Shown one piece after another: positions 35,212 to 47,200 of a DNA stretch of 56,165 bases. The stretch is from contig NZ_CDPK01000020.1 in the NCBI RefSeq assembly GCF_900068895.1, positions 20,634 to 76,798 of the forward strand, in the 5' to 3' direction. The position numbers and the translations under genes are program-made. Source of the stretch: Erwinia sp. ErVv1 (GTDB lineage: Bacteria; Pseudomonadota; Gammaproteobacteria; Enterobacterales; Enterobacteriaceae). Each line of letters starts with the position of its first letter. Position 1 is the first letter of the stretch. The notes under the pieces were generated by a model. That model worked only from the letters and a program-made list of their open reading frames with translations. It had not been told where the DNA came from and searched no databases.

Positions 35212-38200
35212 TGGGCCTGCTCCTGCGGATTAAGTTGTTCAAGCGTGTTCCAGAAGGCTTTTCGCCCTTCGTGTTTGCTGCGCATCGTCAGCGCTGCCGG
35301 GTTGCGGTCAGGGTGGCTGGCGAGTCCTTCAAGCAGGATCTCAAGCTGCTCCAGCAGCGGCTCCAGCGGTGCGGCAGGCAGATTGTCCGCCCGATAACCC
35401 AGGCGTAAATGCAGGCCATGTGCCTCAACCTGGACCCACAGCGCCAGATGCAGCGTGGGGTGAGCGGCGAAAAGATCATCAACCAGGCGAGCCTCACTGG
35501 CGCTGACAGTAGCCGTGGCGGGGACGGTGTCTGTGGCGGGGTCGGTCAGGATTAGCGCGCTTTCAAACGGGGCGATGCCGCGCGTCCACGGCGCAATCTG
35601 TCCTGGCGCGGTGCCAGCATGATCGAGGCGCTGTGCAAGCTGTTCCTCTATGGCCGCGAGCCAGGGGGCGATCTTCTGTCGCCCGACGGCCTGGATCCTC
35701 ACCGGCAGGGGGGTTAGCGGCGATTCGCGATCCGATCCGGCGGATCGCAGCCAGCCGAACTCCGGGGCGGTGGCTTTCGTATGGCGGTTGATCAGCAGCG
35801 CCCAGCCTGCGGCGATCAGCGTTTCCAGGCTTATTTCCAGACGCTGCGTGCAGGCCTGCAGCGCCGCTACGGTATCGCTACCCGGCTGCCGCTCCACCAG
35901 ACAATGTCCGGCTAACGTGCGGAAAGCGTCCTCCTGGCTTTCCCCGGTGATAAGGCCCAGGGCGGTCAGCAGCGAGCCTGACTCCGTGCAGCTTGCTGTT
36001 TCGCTCGTCCAGAACGCTTTCAGCTGCTTTTTGCTCAGCGCCACGGCTTTGCGGTCGCTTAGCCGGGAAGCAAACCACGCCTGAGGAAACGCGGGGCCCT
36101 CAATCGCCCCGGACACCGGAACCGGCACCGCAGCAGAGGCCGTTTCATCGGCTGCGGCCCGGCGCGGCGCGTCAACACGCAGGGCGGCATAGAGGTCGCA
36201 CAGCTCGCTTGCGAAGGGATAGCCAGGAAAGGCCACGCGCTGACGCGGGGCATCGCGGTGTAACAGCATCCAGTCAACGTCACAGTCGCGGCACCAGAGC
36301 GCCGCCACTCGCGCAAGCTGCTGCGTTTGCACCAGTTCGCGGACAAAGCTTTTTCCTGCCTCACCGGCGATCAGCTGCGAGACTTCGCTCCGCTCGCGCA
36401 CGTTGCCGCTGTAAATGTCAGGGTTTGCCTGGCCGGCGTCAGGGTCGGCAATAAAGGATCCCAGCTTCGCCAGCAGGTCACTGCTGCTGGTTGCCACCAC
36501 CGCCAGCCGGTTTTCAAAGGCGACTCGTCCGGTCTGGCTGGTCCAGGCGAGATCGGCCAGATTCAGCCTGCTGCCCTGCATCTGCACAAAGTCCCGCAGG
36601 GCGCTGGCATAAGCGGTCAGGCGTTCAGCCCGGCGCGCGGAGAGCACCACAATCTGCGGGGTGACATCCCTGTCGCTGCCCGCAACAGGCTGCGGCGCGT
36701 CGGCCTCTGGCGACTCCACAACGACAAATGCGGTGGAACCGCCCATGCCGAAGGAGTTGATCCCCGCCAGGCGGGAACCTCGCGCATTGCGGCTCCAGTC
36801 GCACGCCTCACGCGGGAAGGTAAAGGGCGATGCCTGATGATCGAAAGACGCGTTGATGTGGGTCAGGTTTGCGCAGGGCGATATCCGCCCATGCTGCATA
36901 CTTAACAGCACCTTGATCAGCGAACAGATGCCGGATGCGGCCTCCATATGCCCGAGGTTCGCTTTCGTTCCCAGCGAGCAGAACTGCGAGGCATCCGTCT
37001 GCCGACGCAGCGCATTAGCCAGCGCCTTCAGCTCAATGGGGTCACCCAGCTCGGTCGCGGCACCGTGGCTTTCGATATAGGTCAGCTCACGGATATCAAT
37101 TTGCGCTTCGTTCAGCGCCCGGCTGGCCGTCTCTTCCATCACTGCCAGGCTGGGCATATATTGCCCGGCACCGGTACCCGCGTGGCCGATGCACGAACCG
37201 CGCAGCACGCCGTAGATATGGTCGCCATCCTCCCGCGCACGGCTGAGCCTTTTTAGCACCACCATGCCGGATCCTTCGCTGGGGATCAGCCCATCGGCCC
37301 GATCGTCAAAGGTGCGTTCGCTGCCGTGCGGCGACAGCACTTTCATATTTTGCAGCAGCATATATTTGCTGGGGTGCAGGCTGAGGTTGATGCCGCCCGC
37401 CAGCGCCATATCACACTCGCCGCCGAGAATGGCCCGCCGCGCAAGGTGCACGCTGGTCAGCGATGAGGCACAGGTGGCCGCGATGCTAAGACTCGGCCCG
37501 CGCAGATTCATCAAAAAGGAGATGCGGTTAGCCAGCTCGCTGACCACGGAACCCGCACCGGGATAGACGCCCGTTTCCGCATACAGGCCGGACATAATCC
37601 AGGTGAAGTCCTCGTTCATCGCGCCGACGTAAACGCCGACCTGCTGCGCCCTGAGCGACGATGGCGTATAGCCCGCATCCTCCAGCGCGTGCCACGCCGA
37701 GCGCAGCAGCACGCGTACCTGGGGATCAAGGCGGCTGGCCTCCTCAAGCGTCATGCGGAACATATCGGGATCGAAACGATCCGCATTGTCGAGGAAGCCG
37801 CCGCGATTGACGTAGCGCGGGTTCCCGTTATCATCCGCCCGGACCGTCCAGCGCGCCTGTGGAATGGCGCTGAGGCACTCTTTGCCCGCCTGGATATTGT
37901 CCCAGAACGCAGCCAGGCTGTCGGCTCCGGGGAATTCTCCGGCAAGGCCGACAATCGCCACCGCCTCGCTGTCGCTCTGCACGCTGGCGGGTAAGGAGGA
38001 TGTCGGCATAAAGCGCGAACGCAGGATGTGGTCGGATTCGCTACGCTTACCGGCATTCTGTGCGATTTTCGCTACCGTATCGCGGCGTTGTCCGGCAATA
38101 GCTGACGTATTTGCTGCGCGGCTGCGATGTTGTCCCGCGATTTGTGCCGTATTCACTGCGGTATCGCGGCGTTGTCCGACAATCTGTGCGGTGTCCGCTG

Positions 38201-41200
38201 CGGTGGCGCTTTGAGCCGCGGCCAGGGCGGCCTGTGGCTGTGCCGCCGCTGCTTGCGGTGGCAGGCCTGCGCCATAGCGCTGGTGCAGGTGTGCGGCGAG
38301 CTTCGAGGTGGTATCAAACTCAAAGGGTGCCGTTTTCGAGAGCCCTTCATACTCTTTTTCCAGCAGCGCGCGCAGCTCCATCAGCATGACGGAATCCATA
38401 CCCAACTGCTCAAAGGTGGCATCCACGGCGATCTCGCTGGCGGGCATTTTGGTGATCGCCGAGATATGCGCCCTGAGCGCGTTTTCAGCCTGAGTCAGGG
38501 CACGATGTTGTGCTGCCGAAGCTGCGTCGGTCGAAGCCGCCGCGCTATGCGATGCGGGCGCGAAGTCCTTATAAGCCACCGCGCTATGCGCCGCCGCCGC
38601 CGAACCGCCATGAGACACCGTGCTATGCGCCGCCGCCGCCGCACCGCCATGAGCCACCGCGCGATCTCCCTGCGGTTTCGCCGTATCGGCCCGACGTGGA
38701 TCGGCCTGGATACGCAGGGCGCGGGCGATTTTGACGCGGTCGCCGACCATCACCAGCAGCTCAGGGCGCTGTTCAAGCAGGGCGCGCCTGAGGGCATCAA
38801 TACCGGCATCTGCCTCCAGCGCCGCCATGCCGGAAAACTCAAACAGCGAGACATCATCGGCGGTGATATCCATCTGCCCGCTGGCCCACAGCGGCCAGTT
38901 GACGGAAAGGCTCTGGCCTGAACGCAGGCCCTGACTGACCATTGCGGTACGCCAGACGGCATGACTGTCCATAAACCGGTTGCCTGCGGCATAGGCACCC
39001 GAGCCGAGATCGCCCAGCACCGCCGAGACAGAGGAGAAGTTGACGAACAGGGCGAGTGGCTCCTGCGCCGTGGCGCGATCGAGCGCGACCAGGCCATCGA
39101 CTTTAGGGCCAATCAGCGCGGCAAACTCCGCATCGTCCAGCTCGGTGACAGGCGTGGCGCTGGCGACGCCCGCGCAGTGAAGCACGCCATTCAGCGAGCC
39201 AAATGTCGCTTTCGCCTGTGCTACCAGCGCGTCGGCACCGCCCGGCTGGGCGATATCCGCGGCGACGTAGCACACTTCCGCACCCTGCTCGCGCATCATC
39301 GCCAGCTGCTGCTGGACGGATTCACCCGGCTGGGCAGCGCGCCCGCTTAACACCAGGCGCGCCTGATAGTGTGACGCCAGATAGCGGGCCATCAGCAGGC
39401 CCAGCTTGCCTGCGCCGCCGGTGATCAGATAGCAGCCCTGACGGACAAATGGCAGGCGCGCATCGTCGTTTGCGACCGGAGGCGTTATTTCGCTGAGCTG
39501 GCGCTGGTAGCGTTTGCCGCCCCAGTACGCCAGCTCCAGCCCGGCTTCGGATGCGGGACGCTGCACGAACTCCCGCCAGACGCATCCGGCCAGCGCGGCG
39601 CTGTCCCCGGTATCGCTGCGCAGCGTAAACAGCTCAAAGCGGTGGTTGATGGTCAGCAGCGAGCGTGCATAGCCGCTCAGCGCATCATTCTGCGGTTCGG
39701 CCCGGTTCGGCTGTGCGACATACAGGCTGGCGCAGCGCAGGGCCTGGCCCGGCTTCACCCGCTCCAGCGCAACAAACAGCGAGCGCAGCGTCTGCAGGCC
39801 GCTATGCAGTCGTGCGGTACAACCGTCGTCCAGCAACGGGTCAAAGTGCGTATCCGCGCCGGATGCCTCAACGATATGGCTGGGCCAGAGCTGCTGTGCG
39901 TCGAGCTGCGCGCACAGCGTCTGCATGCTGGCGATCGACAGCGGATCGGCGCTGAACCGGTGCGCGTCATGCTGAACAAACTCACTGCCTGGCGTCACGG
40001 CAATGACCCTGGCGCTGTCGCCATAAAGCCCGCGCAGGGCCTCAGCCAGCGAGGGATCCTGACTGATGACCAGCACCTGGGGCACGGCGGCGTTACCGCT
40101 TCGCGAACAGGCCAGGTCACCGCCTGCCGACCGGGCGGCGGGCAGGGGCGATTCAACCCAGCTATAGCCATAGAACTGCACCGCCTGCTGCGCCGGAACG
40201 GCGTTCGCGCTGTTGCCATCGCTGCTAATATTGCTGTCACTGCTGTCACTGCTGTCACTGCCGGTCAGCATCCGCGCCGCAAAGTCCGTCAGTCGGGCCA
40301 GCACGCGGCCTTCGGTATCCATCAGAGTAATATCGAACTTGCGCACGCTGCTGTTAAGGTCGTCGTCCTGGGTGCGCGACTGCGCCGGGGTGACCCAGGC
40401 ATAACACTCACGGCCCAGCGGATGGCGCAGCGCCAGTTCGCCGAGGAAAAACGGCACCATCGGCAGGGTGTAGCCAGACGGCTCCAGCCCGACCGCCAGG
40501 CAGGTGCGCAGCGCACCGTCCAGCAGGGAAGGGTGCAGGTAAAACGCATCGGCCGTGGCGGCAGCGGTCTCCGGCAGGCAGAGGTGGCTTAGCGCCGAGT
40601 CGGCGAAGCGATAGCGCTCACGCGTCACCCGGTAGCTCGGGCCATAAGCAAAGCCCATTTGCGCAAATTCAGCGTAGAACGCGGCCTGGTCATCCTCGCG
40701 TTTCCCGGCGGCGCGCAGCGCGGCAAGGTCGATCCATTCGTCCGCGGCGTCAGACGCGTCGGGGTAATACACCACCTCTGCCTCTATGGCCAACTGGTGG
40801 GTGGCGAGGTTTAGCACCTCCACGCGGACGCTCTCACCGCCCTGATGCGCCAGCCCGACGTCAATATCCACGGGCGTACCCTCTACTTCGACGGGCGTCA
40901 TCCACATCAGATTGCGGATGGCGCCGACCTTCCAGCCGTCATCAATCGCCCGTTCGCCCGCCGCCCGCACCATTTCAAGCCAGGCCGAGCCAGGCAGTAT
41001 CATCCGCGGCTCGCCGGTATCAATCACATGGTCGCGAAGATAGCTTTCCCGCCCGGTAAACTGCTTGCTAAATCCCTGACGTGAGAGCGTCGAGATATTT
41101 TCGTCAAGCAGCGGATGCAGCGCGCTGGCGCGGCCCTGACCGGGCTGAGCGGAAGGCAGTTCCAGCCAGTGCCTGCGCGTTATCAGCGGCAGCGGCGGGA

Positions 41201-44200
41201 AGGAGACGCGCCGCACCGCGCCCGGCGCGGAGGCGCTGTCAAACAGTGGCCTGGCGTAGCGATCCCAGCTGAGGTCCAGCGTGGTGGTCCACAGGCGGGC
41301 AAGCCGGGTCAGCTGCCGCGCCTGAACCAGGCTATCTACCAGTTCATCAAGCTGCGCCGCCGCCAGGATAGTATCCAGCCGGTCGTTGCTGCCGACCAGT
41401 CGCCCACGGTAGAGCTGCGTGGCCGCGCCTTTATCGCGGTACTGCTCAAGCTGCGTAAGGAGTTCTCCCGCGCTTCCCGTCACCACCGCCAGACGTTCGG
41501 TCATGGCATCCCGCCCAATCAGCGAGGAGTAAGCCAGCGACGCGAAGTCAGGCGCGGCGTCAGGGTCGCGTGCGATGCGGCTCAGAAAAGCGATCATCCG
41601 CTCCACATAGCGCGCCAGACGCGCGTCGCTGTCCGCCGAGAGGACAAACAGCCGGGGTTCAGCAGCTGCACTGGCGGATGAGGCAGGGCGCGGCCCCTCT
41701 TCAATCAGGACGTGCGCGTTTGACCCCCCTGCACCGAACGCGCTCAGGCCCGCTCGTCGCGGCAGATCGGGCGTCGACTCCCACTTCTCAAGCGCGCGTA
41801 CCACGCGGAACGGCGAGGCGGTAAAGTTGATTTTCTCGTTGAGCCTGTCGGCATGCAGCGACGGCACCAGCCTGCGATGTCGCATTTGCAGCAGGATTTT
41901 GGTCAGTCCGGCGATACCCGCAGCGGACTCCAGGTGGCCGATATTACTTTTCACCGATCCGATGCGGCACTGGCCCGGCTGAGGCTGCTGCGCGCCTCCC
42001 GTTTCAGCCGAAATGCGCGAGAAGGCCTTCGTCAGACCGGCGATTTCAATGGGATCGCCCAGCGAAGTGCCGGTGCCGTGCGCTTCGATATAGCTCAGCG
42101 AGCCAGGCTGCCAGCCCGCGCGCTGGAACGCCGTGCTGACGACCTGGCTTTGCGCGGCCTGATTCGGCACCGTGAAGCCGCTGGTTTTGCCGCCGTGATT
42201 GATGGCCGTGGCCTTGATGACGCCATAAATCTGGTCACCGTCTTCCAGCGCCTGCTGTAGCGGCTTGAGCAGCACGGCGCCCATGCCCTCTCCCGGCACG
42301 TAGCCATCGCCACCTTCACCAAAGGCGCGGCAGCGGCCGTCGCTGGAGAGGAACTGGTTCTGACCCAGCTGGTAATATTTCATCGGATGGACGATGAGAT
42401 TGACCCCACCCGCGATCGCCATGTTGCAGTCACCGCTGTGAATGGCCTGGCAGGCCATATGCAGGGCGGTCAGGGATGATGAACACATCGAGTCCAGCGC
42501 GACGCTGGGACCGTCAAGGTTGAAGTAGAAGGAGACGCGGTTGGCTACCGAAGAGTGCAGCGCCATCGCCCAGCCCGACTCGTGCTGTTTGGCGGTGGTC
42601 TCGATAAACTGATACTGGCCCCACATGACGCCAACGTAGACGCCGACCTGCGACCTGCTCAGCGCCTGGCGCGAATAGCTGGCATCGGAAACGCACTCCC
42701 ACGCGGTTTGCAGGAAAAGCCGCTCCTGGGGATCCAGCAGCTCCGCTTCGCGCGGAGAAATATTGAAATACTGGGTATCGAACTGGTCGATATCGTCAAT
42801 AAATCCGCCCCACTTGCTGTACACCGAATCCTTGCTTCCCCGCTCGGGGGAGTAGTGTCCGCTGACGTCCCAGCGCGACAGCGGGATTTCCGTGATGCTG
42901 TCCTTTCCGGCGCAGAGGTTGGCCCAGAACTCCTCAAGGTTGCGGGCACCCGGATAGCGGCCACTTAGCCCGATAACGGCGATATCCTGCCGGGCCTCCG
43001 TTTCCTGCGGGCTTAACCCGGCGTGTCGCTTCAGCGTGTCGGCACGGGATGAATTCAGCAGCTCCGCCAGGCTCAGCCGCAAATGCGGCGCAGACGCGGG
43101 CGCGCTATGCGCCGAACGCGTATTTGTTGCCGATAAGGCCGTGGCGGAGCGCGGCGTATTTGCACTGGCTTTCGCCGGGTCATCGGCGTCAATCTCTGCC
43201 GCCCAGCTATCCAGGGTCGTGTGGAAATAGAGATGGTTTGCGCTGACGCCAGCGAAATGCCTCTCCAGCTCGGCCTGAAGCCGGATCTGGCTAATGGTAT
43301 CCACCGGCCACAGGTACAGCGGGGTTTGGCAGGTACAGCCTGCCGCCGCAGAGTCCAGCGCCGCCGTCATGGCCGCGAGCAGGGTATCGCGCGTTCCAGG
43401 CAGGTCATCGCTGATGACAGACAGAAGATCGCGCGTTCCAGGCAGGTCATCAGGCGACCCCGCCGCCCCTGATAATGGGTTCAGCGCCGGTTTATCCGCA
43501 GCATCCATTGCTATCAGTGGCGACAGCGGTTTACTTGCTGCCTCTGCTGCCTCTGCTGCCTCTGCTGCCTCTGCTGCCTCTGCTGCCACCAGCGACAGCA
43601 CGGGTGCCGCTACCGCTACCCTGGCGGCCGCTGGCTGCAGGGCGGCGGCCTGGTCGCCGCAGGTCTCAATCAGGAAGTCGGCCAGCGAGGCGAGGTCTTC
43701 GTATTCGTAGAACAGCGTTTGCGGCACCTCTCCGAACGCCGCCGTAAGCGTTTCGTTCAGTGCCAGAATCATGATTGAATCCAGACCGTAATCGGCGAGC
43801 AGCGTCGTGGCACTCACTTCTCCCGCATCAAGCCTGGTTACCTCGATAACCCTGGCGATCAGCAGGTTAAGGACGCTCTCGCGGGGCGAGTCCGCCGCAG
43901 GCAGAACGGTAGCTTTCGCCTGCGGTGCCGCCGCCACGGCGTGAAGCGGCGCAGCCGCCGTCGCGCCAGGCGGTCGGTTTGTACTGTGTGATATGTCCGT
44001 GCTGTGCGCGATGCCTGTGCTGACCGCCCGGTTGGCACTGTGCGATATACCTGCGCTGACTGCCCGGTTGGCACTGTGTGACGCACCCGCGCTGGCCTGA
44101 AGCCCCAGGTGGGGGGCGAGCTGGGTCTGTAGCCGTTCGATCCTGACAACCACGCCGCCTGCGCTATCGAGCAAATCGATATCGTAGTGGGTGGCGGTAG

Positions 44201-47200
44201 CGCCTGCCGCCTGGGCGGTATGACGGCGCGCCCAGCTATAGCAGACGGCGTTAACCGGGCCGAACACCTGCAAGCGCGCCAGCGCAACCGGGACCTCAAT
44301 GACGTTTTTCGCCGCAGTGAGGCCACCGATGCCTAATACCGTGCGGAATGCCCCATCCAGCAGCGACGGCGGCAGAATAAACGGCTGTAGCAGGGGAACC
44401 CTGTTCAGCCCGCCGGGGAATTTCAGCTCCGCCAGCGCCTCGTCGGCACTGAACCAGAGGCGTTCGAGGATCTGAAACGCCGGGCCAAAGGTGAAGCCAC
44501 GCTGGGTAAACGCAGCGTTCAGCTCAGTGCGTTGCAGCATCTGGCCGCCGTCAAAAAAGCGATTCAGATCAACCGCCGGGGGCGGCGATGCGGTGCCGGG
44601 ACTCAGCCGTCCGCGCGCGCAGGTGTGCCGGTGTTCCGCCTCGGTGCGGTAGAGGTCAAACTCAAGCCCGCCGCGCGATGGCAGCAGGGCAATGCCGATC
44701 TCAAGCGAGCCGCTGACCGCAACGGGTCGTAGCCATTGCACATCCTCCATCTGCGACAGGGCAGGCAAATCGCCCGTCGCGGGCAGCGGGTTCCCTTTCA
44801 GGGCGAGTTCGCTGGCGGTTAGCGCCATTTCAATGCAGGCGGCACCTGGCAGGATGCGATTCTCGCCCAGCCGGTGGTCATTTAGCAGGAATTCATCCGC
44901 CCGCAGCGTTTTGTGAAAAGCCTGTTCGGCAAGGGTAGAAATATTGCTATCAATCAGCGGATGCAGCGCGGCGGTGCGCGGTGTTGCAGGGGCGGCCGGC
45001 GCCCAGCAATCCTGACGCTGGAAGGCGTAGCCGGGCAGCGAGACGCGTCGACGTAAATGACCGGCGTGCAGTGCGTACCAGTCGACGGCGTGGCCATTCG
45101 CCCAGGCCTCACCCAGCGCGCCAAGGCGGCCCTGGCGGATCCACTCGGCCAGCGGCGGCGTGTTCGTCGCCTGACGGGCGTTATCACGATGGCCCGTCAT
45201 CAGCCCGGAGAGATGCTGCTGCGTAAAGGCGCGCAGCGCTTTGACGGCATCCTCGGCTTTCTCCGCCACCAGCGCCAGCCGGTGTTCGTGTGCAACGCGC
45301 CCAACCTGGAGCGTCCAGGCCGCGTCCTGTAGCGACAGGTCAGGATGCTGCTCAATAAAGGTGGCCAGCCGTTCGGCCATCGTCAGCAGCGCCGCTTCGC
45401 GACGGGCAGAGAGCACGATAAGCGCGGGCTGGCCCGTCTCATCCGCTGCGCGCAGGGGTTCAGCGTACTCCTCCACAATCATATGCGCGTTGCTGCCGCC
45501 GGCACCGAAGGCGCTAATCCCGGCGATGCGCGGCAGCTCGCGGGGAACGGCGGTGCCTCCCTCTGAGAGGCCGTTCACCACCGGGCGCTGCCACGGGGCC
45601 AGCGTTTGCTGAACGTGGAAGGGACCGCTCTGAAAGTCGATAAAAGGGTTGATAACCTGTGACTGAATGGAGGGCACCAGCGTCTGATGCTTGAGTTGCA
45701 GCAGCACTTTGGTCAGGGATGCCATCCCGGCAGCCGCCTCCAGATGCCCGATATTGGCCTTGACCGAGCCAATGGCGCAGCGGCCGGCAGGTTCGCCCGC
45801 CACGGTGAAAGCCTTGTTCAGCCCGCTGATTTCAATAGGATCGCCGAGTTTCGTTCCCGTTCCGTGTGCTTCAACGTAGCTGATATGGCGCGGGTCAACG
45901 CCCGCCGACGCCAGCGCATCCGTCACCAGATCGGCCTGGCGTTTCGCATTCGGCACGGTGAAGCCGGACGCTTTCCCGCCGTGATTGACCGCGCTGCCGC
46001 GGATCACGCCGTAAATAGCGTCACCATCCGCCTGCGCCTGCGCGAGGGGTTTAAGCACCACCGCGCCGACGCCTTCACCCGGGACATAACCGCTGCCACC
46101 TTCGCCAAAGCTGCGGCAGCGCCCATCCGTCGAGAGGAAGTGCATATTAGAGAGCAAATGGTACTTGTAAGGATGCAGGGACAGGTTGACGCCGCCCGCG
46201 ATGGCAACCGATATCTCGCCGCTGCGAAGGGCATTGCAGGCCAGATGGATGGCGGTAATGGAGGAGGAGCAGGCGGTATCGATCGCCAGGCTCGGGCCGG
46301 AAAAATTGAAGAAGTGCGAAACCCGATTGGCCACCGACCAGTAAGAGGAGTGCGATGTGGTCCACTCCGCCTCGGGGCTGGTGACCGCGTGAAGCTGATA
46401 GTCGCCCCACATAATGCCGACGTACACGCCGACGCGGTTTTCCTGCCCGCGCAGCGGGGAGGCCAGCCGGTCAGCGGTATAGCCTGAATCCTCAATGGCC
46501 TGCGCGGCGGTTTCCAGAAAGAGCCACTCGTTGGGATCCATAATCTCCGTTTCTTTCGGGGAGATATTGAAATAGCGTGGGTCAAAACGCCCGACGTCGG
46601 AGAGGAAGCCGCCCCAGCGGCTGTAGCTTTTACCGGGCGTTGCCGCCCCTGGCTGGAACCAGCGCGCCTCTTCCCAGCGTTCAGCAGGGACCTCAGTCAC
46701 AGAATCACGTCCCTGGCTCAGGTTCTGCCAGAACTGCTCAAGATTTTCTGCTGCGGGATAGCGTCCGGCAAGGCCGGTAATGGCAATGTCCCCCTCATAG
46801 CCGTGCTGCGTTTTTAACGCCGCCTCCGCTGCCCCGGCGGAGGCCGCGCTGTCCTGTCGTGCAGGGCGCAGGGATACCGCGGATCCCTTCTGGACAGGAC
46901 GTATGGATGCGGCCGTGTCCTGTGGGGCCAGGCGTAAGGCGGCAGCGGTCGGGGCGGCAGGGGGAGCCGTCTCAGGCAGCAGCGCGCTGCAGGCCTGCTG
47001 ATAATTGTCGACCAGAAAGCGGCTCAGTTCTTCCATCGTGGGATGCTCGAAGAACAGCGTCATTGGCAGCGATTTGCCAAATACCTTTTGCAGCTCGCTG
47101 ACCAGCTCTATCGCCACCACTGAATCGAAGCCGTAGTCACGGAAGAAGCCGTGGCGCTCGAAATGCGGCGGGATGCGCAGCCGACGGGCAAACAGGTCGG

